In this document: positions 1 to 4,940 of the stretch, in pieces
Position numbering within the stretch: position 1 is the first letter of the stretch
Layout of the letters: each line of letters begins with the position of its first letter
DNA from: JBGOUJ01 sp041477005
Lineage (GTDB): Bacteria; Acidobacteriota; Terriglobia; Bryobacterales; JACQDG01
Assembly: GCA_041477005.1 (NCBI GenBank)
Contig: JBGOUJ010000291.1
Span: forward strand, 1 to 9,361
DNA: 9,361 nucleotides
Direction of reading: 5' to 3'
Notes under the pieces: model-generated
The model's database searches: none
What the model was told of the DNA's origin: nothing
The model's input: the letters and a program-made list of their open reading frames with translations, nothing else
Program-made: the position numbers and the translations under genes

Positions 1-876
1 CTGGTGGTGTCGGCGGCCGACGGGCCGATGCCGCAGACGCGCGAGCACATTTTGCTGGCGCGGCAGGTGGGGGTGCCCTACATCGTGGTGTTTTTGAACA
101 AGGCGGACATGGTCGATGACAAGGAGCTCCTGGAGTTGGTGGAGCTGGAGGTACGGGAGCTGTTGACCAAGTACGGGTTCCCTGGGGACCAGATACCGGT
201 GATCAAGGGATCGGCGTTGGGAGCGTTGAACGGGGAGGCGAAGTGGGAAGCGACGGTGGAAGAGCTGATGAAGTCGGTGGATGACTACATCCCGTTGCCG
301 CCGCGGGAAGTGGACAAGCCGTTCCTGATGCCGATTGAGGACATATTCTCGATCTCGGGGCGGGGGACGGTGGTGACGGGACGGATCGAGCGGGGCAAGG
401 TGAAGGTGGGGGAAGAGATGGAGATCGTGGGATTTCGGGACACGCTGAAGCGGGTGGTAACCGGGGTGGAGATGTTCAAGAAGCTGCTGGATGAAGGGCA
501 GGCGGGGGACAACGTAGGGTTGCTGTTGCGAGGGACGGAGAAGGACGAGGTGGAGAGAGGGCAGGTGGTGGCGAAGCCGGGGTCGATCACGCCGCACAAG
601 AAGTTCAAGGGCGAAGTGTACGTGCTGAGCAAGGAAGAGGGGGGTCGGCACACGCCGTTCTTCAAAGGATACCGGCCGCAGTTTTACTTTCGGACGACGG
701 ACGTGACGGGAATAGCGGAGCTGCCGGAGGGGACCGAGATGGTGATGCCGGGGGACAACGTGAGCCTGGTGGTGGACCTGATCACGCCGGTGGCGATGGA
801 GAAGGGATTGCGGTTTGCGATCCGCGAGGGCGGGCGCACGGTCGGGGCCGGCACGGTTACTGAGGTTGTGGAATAA
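1..876 (+). CDS. tuf: Elongation factor Tu, C-terminal three quarters (5' end outside window)
   Basis: EF-Tu is the cytoplasmic GTPase that brings aminoacyl-tRNA to the ribosomal A site. The window opens in frame inside the G domain, just before the DGPMPQTREH segment, and 291 residues remain. Compared with a usual length of about 395, roughly 100 N-terminal residues are missing, including the P-loop and switch regions. The guanine-specificity motif NKAD is at visible residues 33-36 (nt 97-108) and the SAL motif at 71-73 (nt 211-219). Domain 2 follows from about residue 100 (PFLMPIEDIFSISGRGTVVTG), then domain 3 with GGRHTPFFKGYRPQFYFRTTDVTG and the terminal REGGRTVGAGTV. The frame is clean to a TAA stop. 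The codon choice is odd: I count 20 of 32 glycines as GGG, and CGG and GTG dominate, whereas downstream genes mostly use GGC and CGC. rpmG follows after 12 nt. Confidence 0.98.
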   Translation: MVVSAADGPMPQTREHILLARQVGVPYIVVFLNKADMVDDKELLELVELEVRELLTKYGFPGDQIPVIKGSALGALNGEAKWEATVEELMKSVDDYIPLPPREVDKPFLMPIEDIFSISGRGTVVTGRIERGKVKVGEEMEIVGFRDTLKRVVTGVEMFKKLLDEGQAGDNVGLLLRGTEKDEVERGQVVAKPGSITPHKKFKGEVYVLSKEEGGRHTPFFKGYRPQFYFRTTDVTGIAELPEGTEMVMPGDNVSLVVDLITPVAMEKGLRFAIREGGRTVGAGTVTEVVE

Positions 877-888
877 GAGGCGCGTCGA

Positions 889-1041
889 ATGCCCAGAGAG
901 ATCATCACGTTCCAGTGCGGCGACTGCAAGAATCGCAACTACACGAACACGAAGAACAAGAAGACCAAGTCGGAGCGCCTGGAGTTTAAGAAGTTCTGCC
1001 GGTATTGCCGGAAGCATACCGTGCACAAGGAGATTAAGTGA
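889..1041 (+). CDS. rpmG: 50S ribosomal protein L33
   Basis: L33 is a small protein of the large ribosomal subunit near the E site. The frame encodes 50 residues, the family's normal size, beginning MPREIITFQC and ending KHTVHKEIK. It carries two CxxC pairs, C10/C13 and C37/C40, so this is the zinc-binding (C+) form. The NTKNKK segment in the middle is typical of bacterial L33. The ATG start has an AAGAGG ribosome-binding site at 875-880, 8 nt upstream, which overlaps the tuf stop region and suggests co-transcription with tuf. The tuf-rpmG-trpT-secE-nusG order is a common bacterial arrangement and supports the call. Confidence 0.96.
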   Translation: MPREIITFQCGDCKNRNYTNTKNKKTKSERLEFKKFCRYCRKHTVHKEIK

Positions 1042-1044
1042 AAC

Positions 1045-1149
1045 CAGCCGTCAGCTATCAGCCGTCCGCAGTCAGCAAGCGGCTGCTGAAAGCCGATAGC
1101 CGAAGGCTGAGGGATTGCTGAAAGCTGAGGGCTGGGGGCTGGGGACTGA
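1045..1149. repeat. Heptamer-periodic inverted-repeat region (copy 1)
   Basis: The spacer after rpmG is built from 7-nt units. The left part (about 1045-1078) contains TCAGC-type units such as GTCAGCTATCAGCC. The right part (about 1081-1149) contains GCTGANN units such as TTGCTGAAAGCTGAGGG. The two parts are approximate reverse complements, so the transcript can fold into an imperfect hairpin. The same sequence family recurs at 2487-2635 and 4426-4486. No coding role is seen. Confidence 0.8.
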
Positions 1150-1188
1150 AATCGGAGGGGCTGCTCGGTTCGAGATCAGGTAAGATCA

Positions 1189-1222
1189 TGGAGTCGTGGG
1201 AACACCCGGAACCCACGATCCA
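1189..1222 (+). other. Strong hairpin upstream of tRNA-Trp
   Basis: TCGTGGG (1194-1200) pairs perfectly with CCCACGA (1212-1218) around an 11-nt loop. The stem extends by TGGA/TCCA (1189-1192 with 1219-1222) across a bulged G1193, giving 11 base pairs. It ends 21 nt before the mature 5' end of the tRNA. No T-tract follows, so it is not an intrinsic terminator. It may be a leader or tRNA-processing structure; its role is unknown. Confidence 0.5.
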
Positions 1223-1243
1223 CGGTCTACGATCTGATGCTGC

Positions 1244-1318
1244 AGGGGCGTAGGTTCAACGGTAGACCAGCGGTCTCCAAAACCGCGAGTGGGGGTTCGA
1301 ATCCCTCCGCCCCTGCCA
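1244..1318 (+). tRNA. trpT: tRNA-Trp (anticodon CCA), 3' CCA encoded
   Basis: The sequence folds as a complete 75-nt cloverleaf. The acceptor stem is AGGGGCG (1244-1250) with CGCCCCT (1308-1314). The D stem is GGTT/GACC with the loop CAACGGTA. The anticodon stem is GCGGT/ACCGC around the loop CTCCAAA, with anticodon CCA at 1277-1279. A 4-nt variable loop follows, then a T arm with loop TTCGAAT. The discriminator base is G1315, and the terminal CCA (1316-1318) is encoded in the DNA. The anticodon reads UGG, tryptophan. A tRNA-Trp gene just upstream of secE-nusG is a widespread bacterial arrangement. Confidence 0.98.
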
Positions 1319-1373
1319 ACCGCAAGCGGATAGGCAGCAAGCACTGGGCGGCCGGGGAATTGCGTTGGCTACC

Positions 1374-1625
1374 ATGGCAAAGGATGTAACCGAGGGCGTA
1401 TCGGGAGCGGTTGACGAGATTAAGAGCTGGCCCCAACGGGCACGGAACTACATCGAGGGCCTGCGGATGGAGATGCGCCGCGTCACCTGGCCGAGCCGGA
1501 AGCAGGTGCGCGCCACAACCGTCGTCGTCATTATCACAGTTTTCGTGTTCGGGGCTTATTTCGCGGTGGTTGACAGCGTTCTGAACTACGGTATGGGCCG
1601 CTTGTTCAACTATTTCACGCGTTAG
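1374..1625 (+). CDS. secE: Preprotein translocase subunit SecE
   Basis: SecE clamps the SecY channel in the cytoplasmic membrane for Sec-dependent export. The product is an 83-residue, single-span form, as in most bacteria outside the gamma-proteobacteria. An amphipathic cytoplasmic segment with the family signature EMRRVTWPSRKQV (about residues 33-45) precedes one membrane helix at about 48-70 (VVVIITVFVFGAYFAVV core). The ATG at 1374 gives an MAKD start. An in-frame TTG at 1365, three codons upstream, sits 6 nt after GGGGA (1354-1358), a better ribosome-binding-site spacing than the 15 nt to the ATG. The true start could therefore be 1365. The gene lies 55 nt after tRNA-Trp and 78 nt before nusG. 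Confidence 0.95.
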   Translation: MAKDVTEGVSGAVDEIKSWPQRARNYIEGLRMEMRRVTWPSRKQVRATTVVVIITVFVFGAYFAVVDSVLNYGMGRLFNYFTR

Positions 1626-1684
1626 GCCGTTCCGACCGGCTGAGCCGCAAGGGACCGTGCCGGTCCTAAAGAGCTGGAACGGTC
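1626..1684 (+). promoter_or_regulatory. Competing hairpins in the nusG leader (secE-nusG spacer)
   Basis: Several GACCG/CGGTC blocks in this 78-nt spacer can pair in mutually exclusive ways. State one: CCGTTCC (1627-1633) with GGAACGG (1676-1682), stacked on GACCGGC (1634-1640) with GCCGGTC (1659-1665). State two: a tight hairpin of GGACCG (1652-1657) with CGGTCC (1661-1666) and a 3-nt loop. A third option pairs GACCGT (1653-1658) with ACGGTC (1679-1684). The nusG ribosome-binding site (about 1690-1697) follows directly. No T-run follows any stem. Regulation is inferred only from the structure. Confidence 0.4.
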
Positions 1685-1703
1685 TTAGTGGGGAAGGCGC
1701 AAG

Positions 1704-2474
1704 GTGAGCGATTTGGAAAAGATCACCGACGAACAGGTGGATGGGCCGAAGCTCGAAACGACCGGCGAGGAGCCGGCGGCGCCGAACCCGGAGGAACAGA
1801 GTGCTGGGGAGCACGCGCCCGCTGAGGTTGAGGCGCCCGCCGAGGTTGCGGTCGAGTATGCTCCGGAAGCCGGACCGGAAAGCGCCGAGGAAACAGTCGC
1901 CGAGGTGGAGGAGCCCGAAGCTGCCCCCGCTGCTGCTGCCAACCCGAACATGGGCTGGTACATCATCCACACCTACTCGGGCTTCGAGAACAAGGTGAAG
2001 GAAAGCCTGCGCAGCCGGGCCGAGGCGTTCGGCTACGCTGAGAAGATCGGTGAAATTCTGATTCCCACCGAGGACGTCGTGGAGTTGCGCGCCGGCAAGA
2101 AGGTGACCAGCAAGCGGATGATCTACCCCGGCTATGTTCTGGTCCAGATGGAAATGAACGACGAGCTGTGGCACGTGGTCAAGAACACGCCCCGCGTGAC
2201 CGGGTTCGTGGGCGGCGGGCACGCCCCGGCGCCGTTGAGCGCCGACGAAGTGAACCAGATCCTCTACCGCCAGGCCACCGCCGCCGACAAGCCCAAGCCG
2301 AAGATGACATTCGGCAAGAGCGAGACCGTCAAGATCATCGACGGGCCGTTCACCAACTTCACCGGCAAAGTGGACGAGGTCAATACCGACCGCAACACCC
2401 TGCGGGTCCTGGTCACCATCTTCGGCCGGGCCACGCCCGTGGAGCTGGACTTCCTGCAGGTGGAGAAGATGTAA
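1704..2474 (+). CDS. nusG: Transcription termination/antitermination factor NusG with long acidic N-terminal extension
   Basis: NusG binds RNA polymerase through its NGN domain and contacts Rho or ribosomal protein S10 through its KOW domain. The NGN domain starts near residue 83 (MGWYIIHTYSGFENKVKESL) and includes MIYPGYVLVQMEMND and NTPRVTGFVGG. The KOW part runs from about residue 201 to 256, with GPFTNFTGKV and the hallmark IFGRATPVELDFLQVEKM. The whole is 256 residues, against 181 in E. coli. The excess is an N-terminal tail of about 82 residues, rich in Glu, Ala and Pro, with 23 acidic and only 2 basic (Lys) residues, probably disordered. The GTG start at 1704 has a GGGGAAGG ribosome-binding site (1690-1697) 6 nt upstream. 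The internal ATG at 1950, which would give a canonical length, has no such site, so I keep the long form. Confidence 0.95.
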   Translation: MSDLEKITDEQVDGPKLETTGEEPAAPNPEEQSAGEHAPAEVEAPAEVAVEYAPEAGPESAEETVAEVEEPEAAPAAAANPNMGWYIIHTYSGFENKVKESLRSRAEAFGYAEKIGEILIPTEDVVELRAGKKVTSKRMIYPGYVLVQMEMNDELWHVVKNTPRVTGFVGGGHAPAPLSADEVNQILYRQATAADKPKPKMTFGKSETVKIIDGPFTNFTGKVDEVNTDRNTLRVLVTIFGRATPVELDFLQVEKM

Positions 2475-2486
2475 GGGAAGAGCGAT

Positions 2487-2635
2487 CAGCTTTTAGCCGT
2501 CAGCTATCAGCAACCCATCCCCTCGGATCGTTGCTGAAAGCCGAGGGCTTATGGCTGGGCTGTCAGTTTTCAGCCATCAGTAAACTGTTTCCTGGTGGGA
2601 TGGTTGCTGAAAGCTGAGGGCTGACGGCTGATGGC
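2487..2635. repeat. Two tandem heptamer-periodic inverted repeats (copy 2) between nusG and rplK
   Basis: The spacer holds two successive long imperfect hairpins. In the first, 2487-2513 pairs with 2531-2557 around a 17-nt loop: 21 of 27 positions are Watson-Crick and one more is wobble. In the second, 2559-2583 pairs with 2604-2628 around a 20-nt loop, with about 18 of 25 Watson-Crick pairs and five wobbles. The right arms consist of 7-nt units of the form GCTGANN (GCTGAAA, GCTGAGG, GCTGACG, GCTGATG). Both left arms are their degenerate complements. Many changes between arms are G-T wobbles, which keep the RNA fold. The element ends 8 nt before the rplK start. Confidence 0.85.
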
Positions 2636-2643
2636 TTTTGTTT

Positions 2644-3072
2644 ATGGCGAAAAAGATAAAGGGCGAGATCAAGCTGCAGATCATGGCCGGCAAGGCGACT
2701 CCGGCCCCTCCGGTAGGGCCGGCGCTGGGCCAGGCCGGGATTAACATTGTCGATTTTTGCAAGGCGTTCAACGCCAAGACCTCCTCGAAGGAGCAGGACG
2801 GCCTGATCATTCCGGTGGTGATCACGGTTTACACCGACCGCTCTTACAGCTTTATCACCAAGACGCCGCCGGTGGCGGTGCTGGTGAAGAAGGCGGTCAA
2901 CATTGCGAAAGGCTCAGGCGAGCCGAACAAGAACAAGGTGGGCACGATCACCCCCAAGCAGGTCGAGGAGATCGCGCGGCTGAAAATGCCCGACCTGAAC
3001 TGCCACACCCTGGAAGCAGCCATGGCCTGCGTCCAGGGAACGTGCCGCAGCATGGGAGTCGATGTAGGGTAG
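2644..3072 (+). CDS. rplK: 50S ribosomal protein L11
   Basis: L11 binds the GTPase-associated region of 23S rRNA at the stalk base and is needed for factor-dependent GTP hydrolysis and RelA activation. The 142-residue product has the normal family length. The N-terminal domain begins MAKKIKGEIKLQIMAGKATP and continues with PAPPVGPALGQAGINI, the conserved proline-rich thiostrepton-binding region. The C-terminal rRNA-binding domain has GSGEPNKNKVGTIT and ends with GTCRSMGVDVG. ATG 2644 gives the standard MAKK start; an in-frame TTG two codons upstream is less likely. No clear Shine-Dalgarno sequence precedes the ATG: the upstream bases are the end of a heptamer-repeat hairpin plus a short T-rich stretch. 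The gene is 169 nt after nusG and 101 nt before rplA. Confidence 0.97.
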   Translation: MAKKIKGEIKLQIMAGKATPAPPVGPALGQAGINIVDFCKAFNAKTSSKEQDGLIIPVVITVYTDRSYSFITKTPPVAVLVKKAVNIAKGSGEPNKNKVGTITPKQVEEIARLKMPDLNCHTLEAAMACVQGTCRSMGVDVG

Positions 3073-3077
3073 ATTGA

Positions 3078-3108
3078 TTTGTTGCTGAACCATTTTGTTG
3101 CTGAACCA
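3078..3108 (+). repeat. Two direct copies of TTTGTTGCTGAACCA
   Basis: The 15-nt sequence TTTGTTGCTGAACCA occurs at 3078-3092 and again at 3094-3108, a period of 16 nt. It shares TTGCTGAA with the heptamer-repeat family in the other spacers, so it may be a remnant of that family or a small local duplication. It lies just after the rplK stop and just before the putative rplA leader hairpin. Confidence 0.7.
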
Positions 3109-3163
3109 GGTGGGAGGCAAGGCATCGATTGACGGATGGTCAATCGGCTCTGCCGCTCGCACC
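3109..3163 (+). promoter_or_regulatory. Long imperfect hairpin before rplA, candidate L1 autoregulatory site
   Basis: The spacer RNA can fold into one long irregular stem. From the base: GGTG (3109-3112) with CACC (3160-3163), a G-G mismatch, GAG (3114-3116) with CTC (3156-3158), then an asymmetric internal loop GCAA opposite a single G. Above this, GGCA (3121-3124) pairs with TGCC (3151-3154), a 3-nt bulge follows, and a 9-bp stem 3125-3133 with 3139-3147 (one G-T pair) closes the loop GGATG. The 5' strand AGGTGGGAGGC (3108-3118) matches, from memory, the L1-binding arm of E. coli 23S rRNA. The rplA ribosome-binding site begins three nt after the fold. No T-tract follows. An L1 target is an inference. 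Confidence 0.5.
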
Positions 3164-3173
3164 ACGAGGCGAT

Positions 3174-3872
3174 ATGAAATCAGGGAAGAAGTATCAGGCT
3201 GCGGCCAAGCAGGTCGAGCAGCGTAAATACAAGTTGGAAGAGGCCGTTCCGCTCCTTCAGAAAATCAAGTACGCCAAGTTTGACGAGACGGTCGAGCTGC
3301 ATCTGCGCCTGGGAGTGGACCCCAAGCACGCCGACCAGATGGTGCGTGGTACCGTCGTGTTGCCCAACGGCCTGGGCAAGTCGAAGCGCGTGCTGGTGAT
3401 CGCGTCCGGCGAGAAGTTGCAGGAGGCGCAGAAGGCCGGCGCCGACTTCGTCGGCGGCGAGGAGATGGTCAGCAAGATCCAGCAGGAAAACTGGCTGGAT
3501 TATGACGCGGTGGTCGCCACGCCCGACATGATGCGTCACGTCGGGAAACTCGGTAAGGTGCTCGGCCCGCGCGGCCTGATGCCCAATCCGAAGACCGGCA
3601 CCGTGACCATGGACGTCGCCCAGGCAGTGAAAGAGATCAAGGCGGGCAAGGTCGAGTTCCGCGTGGATAAGACCGGCATCATCCACGCCCCGGTCGGCAA
3701 GCTGAGCTTCCAGACCGACGCTCTGGTGGAAAACGCCGCCACACTGATCCAATCGGTCATCAAAGCCAAGCCGGCGGCGGCCAAGGGCAAGTATATGATG
3801 AGCGTCACCCTATGCTCGACCATGAGCCCGGGGCTCGGTCTGGACGTATCGGCCATGGAGACCAAGGCCTGA
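3174..3872 (+). CDS. rplA: 50S ribosomal protein L1
   Basis: L1 forms the mobile stalk of the large subunit that handles deacylated tRNA at the E site, and in many bacteria it represses its own mRNA. The product is 232 residues, the normal size. Domain I begins MKSGKKYQAAAKQVEQ and is completed near the C-terminus (KGKYMMSVTLCSTMSPGLGL). The central domain contains VRGTVVLPNGLGK and the family signature GKLGKVLGPRGLMPNP at about residues 124-139. ATG 3174 has GAGG at 3166-3169, 4 nt upstream. A longer frame from TTG 3129 would add 15 residues not typical of L1. That TTG does follow a GGGAGG at 3112-3117, so it is less likely but not excluded. rplJ starts 13 nt after the stop. Confidence 0.97.
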   Translation: MKSGKKYQAAAKQVEQRKYKLEEAVPLLQKIKYAKFDETVELHLRLGVDPKHADQMVRGTVVLPNGLGKSKRVLVIASGEKLQEAQKAGADFVGGEEMVSKIQQENWLDYDAVVATPDMMRHVGKLGKVLGPRGLMPNPKTGTVTMDVAQAVKEIKAGKVEFRVDKTGIIHAPVGKLSFQTDALVENAATLIQSVIKAKPAAAKGKYMMSVTLCSTMSPGLGLDVSAMETKA

Positions 3873-3885
3873 GGGGAGGAGACAG

Positions 3886-4410
3886 GTGAAAGACAAACCC
3901 AGAAAGAAGCAAGAGGTTGAGCAGCTCCGCAGCGAGCTGGAGAAAACGAAGAGCCTGTTCACCATGTCCTTCCAGGGCATCAAGGTCAAGGAGGATTTCG
4001 AGCTGCGCAAACAGGTGCGGGCGGCTGGCGGCCGGTATCGGATAGTGGCCAACCGGCTCGCCCAGGTGGCATCCCAGGGCACCCCGGCGGAGCCGCTTAT
4101 GAAGGATATGAAGGGCATGACCTCGATCGTTCTGGCGGACAAGGACCCGGTGGCCTTGGCCAAGGCGCTCACCGCCTACGCCAAGAGCAACCCGGTGTTC
4201 GCCTTCCGGGCGGGGATGGTCGAGGGCAAAGTCATCGATGTAACCCAGATCGCTGAGTTGGCCAGTCTGCCGGGCAAGGAAGCGATCTACGCCAAGTTGC
4301 TGTTCCTGATTAGCGCCGGCGCCCAGCGGCTGGTTACGGTGCTTGGAGCGGTCGGACGCAATCTGGCCATAGTGCTCGATCAGGGTGTGAAGGAGAACAA
4401 GTTTAAGTAG
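3886..4410 (+). CDS. rplJ: 50S ribosomal protein L10
   Basis: L10 anchors the L7/L12 dimers to the ribosomal stalk base next to L11. The 174-residue product is close to the usual 165-175. The N-terminal rRNA-binding domain shows the typical pattern SLFTMSFQGIKVKEDFELRKQVR followed, a few residues on, by YRIVANRLAQVA. The middle has GMTSIVLADKDPVALAKAL. The C-terminal helical part begins at about residue 127 (ASLPGKEAIYAKLL) and ends with helices expected to bind L7/L12. The GTG start at 3886 is supported by the purine-rich GGGGAGGAGA at 3873-3882. The gap to rplA is only 13 nt, so there is no room for a separate long L10 leader unless it overlaps the end of rplA. Confidence 0.97.
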   Translation: MKDKPRKKQEVEQLRSELEKTKSLFTMSFQGIKVKEDFELRKQVRAAGGRYRIVANRLAQVASQGTPAEPLMKDMKGMTSIVLADKDPVALAKALTAYAKSNPVFAFRAGMVEGKVIDVTQIAELASLPGKEAIYAKLLFLISAGAQRLVTVLGAVGRNLAIVLDQGVKENKFK

Positions 4411-4412
4411 CT

Positions 4413-4486
4413 ATCCGCTTTTCGCTATCAGCTTTTAGCCATCAGCTATCAGCAAGCAAGCTGGCTGACGGCTGAAGGCTGACGGC
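4413..4486. repeat. Heptamer-periodic inverted repeat (copy 3) between rplJ and rplL
   Basis: The left arm contains GCTATCAGC, TTTTAGCC and ATCAGCTATCAGC blocks (core about 4424-4453). The right arm (about 4460-4486) contains GCTGACGGCTGAAGG-type units. The arms are imperfect reverse complements with several G-T wobbles, so the mRNA can form a stable hairpin in the 102-nt rplJ-rplL spacer. It belongs to the same family as the regions at 1045-1149 and 2487-2635. An AAGGAG ribosome-binding site for rplL follows at 4497-4502. Confidence 0.82.
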
Positions 4487-4512
4487 CTCAAAATCCAAGG
4501 AGCATTTGCCAA

Positions 4513-4896
4513 ATGGCTGACTTACAGAAAATCGCAGAAGAGATTCAGGGTTTGACGCTGCTGGAGGCCGCCGAGCTGGTCAAGGTTCTGGAGACCAAGC
4601 TGGGCGTGTCGGCGGCGGCGGCGGCGCCGGTTATGGTGGCTGCCGGGGGCGGTGCCGCCCAGGCGGCTGAGGCTGCGGAGGAGAAGACGGAGTTCACCGT
4701 CCTTCTGACCAGCGCCGGAGCTAGCAAGATCAATGTTATCAAGGCGGTACGAGAAGTCACCAGCCTCGGCTTGAAAGAAGCGAAGGACCTGGTGGATTCA
4801 GCCCCCAAGCCGATTAAGGAGAACGTTTCCAAGCAAGAGGCCGAGGACTTGAAGAAAAAGTTCACCGATGCCGGGGCCACGGTTGAGATTAAGTAG
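4513..4896 (+). CDS. rplL: 50S ribosomal protein L7/L12
   Basis: L7/L12 is the multi-copy flexible stalk protein that recruits the translational GTPases. The 127-residue product has three parts. The N-terminal dimerisation and L10-binding helices are at residues 1-32 (LTLLEAAELVKVLETKLGV). An Ala/Gly-rich hinge runs from about 33 to 57, encoded in part by five consecutive GCG codons at 4612-4626. The globular C-terminal domain runs from about 58 to 127, with KTEFTVLL, KINVIKAVREVTSLGLKEAK and KKFTDAGATVEIK. The ATG start has AAGGAG at 4497-4502, 10 nt upstream. L7/L12 is normally present in several copies per L10, so the repeat hairpin just upstream could matter for differential expression. 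Confidence 0.98.
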   Translation: MADLQKIAEEIQGLTLLEAAELVKVLETKLGVSAAAAAPVMVAAGGGAAQAAEAAEEKTEFTVLLTSAGASKINVIKAVREVTSLGLKEAKDLVDSAPKPIKENVSKQEAEDLKKKFTDAGATVEIK

Positions 4897-4910
4897 GCTC
4901 CCGGCCGTCC

Positions 4911-4939
4911 GGGGGGGTCCTAGAACCATAGGCCCACCC
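4911..4939 (+). other. Hairpin directly after rplL
   Basis: CCTA (4919-4922) pairs with TAGG (4929-4932) around a 6-nt loop. The stem continues with GGG (4915-4917) and CCC (4933-4935) past a bulged T4918, then across a G-A mismatch with GGG (4911-4913) and CCC (4937-4939), ten pairs in all. It starts 14 nt after the rplL stop. No T-tract follows, so it looks more like a processing or stabilising stem than an intrinsic terminator. Confidence 0.4.
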
Positions 4940-4940
4940 C

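Noticed and set aside
1181..1186. TAAGAT as a -10 element for the tRNA-Trp/secE transcript
   Set aside because: There is no acceptable -35 hexamer at 16-18 nt upstream; four matches of six alone are not enough.
1227..2222. A 331-codon minus-strand open frame across tRNA-Trp, secE and nusG
   Set aside because: Its end includes GAEGFEPPLAVLETAGLPLN, the well-known artefact obtained by translating the complement of a tRNA gene. The rest is antisense to secE and nusG.
1950..2474. Internal ATG giving a canonical-length NusG
   Set aside because: There is no ribosome-binding site before it, whereas GTG 1704 has GGGGAAGG at good spacing and the frame between is open with similar codon use. It is kept only as the refuting alternative for the NusG tail.
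3129..3173. An upstream TTG start for rplA adding 15 residues, preceded by GGGAGG
   Set aside because: The extra residues are not typical of L1, the spacing of 11 nt is long, and ATG 3174 gives the usual length with its own GAGG. The region is better explained as a leader hairpin.
4612..4626. GCG trinucleotide run in rplL as a possible unstable repeat
   Set aside because: It encodes the alanine-rich hinge of L7/L12, which normally varies in this way; five units are too few to claim instability.
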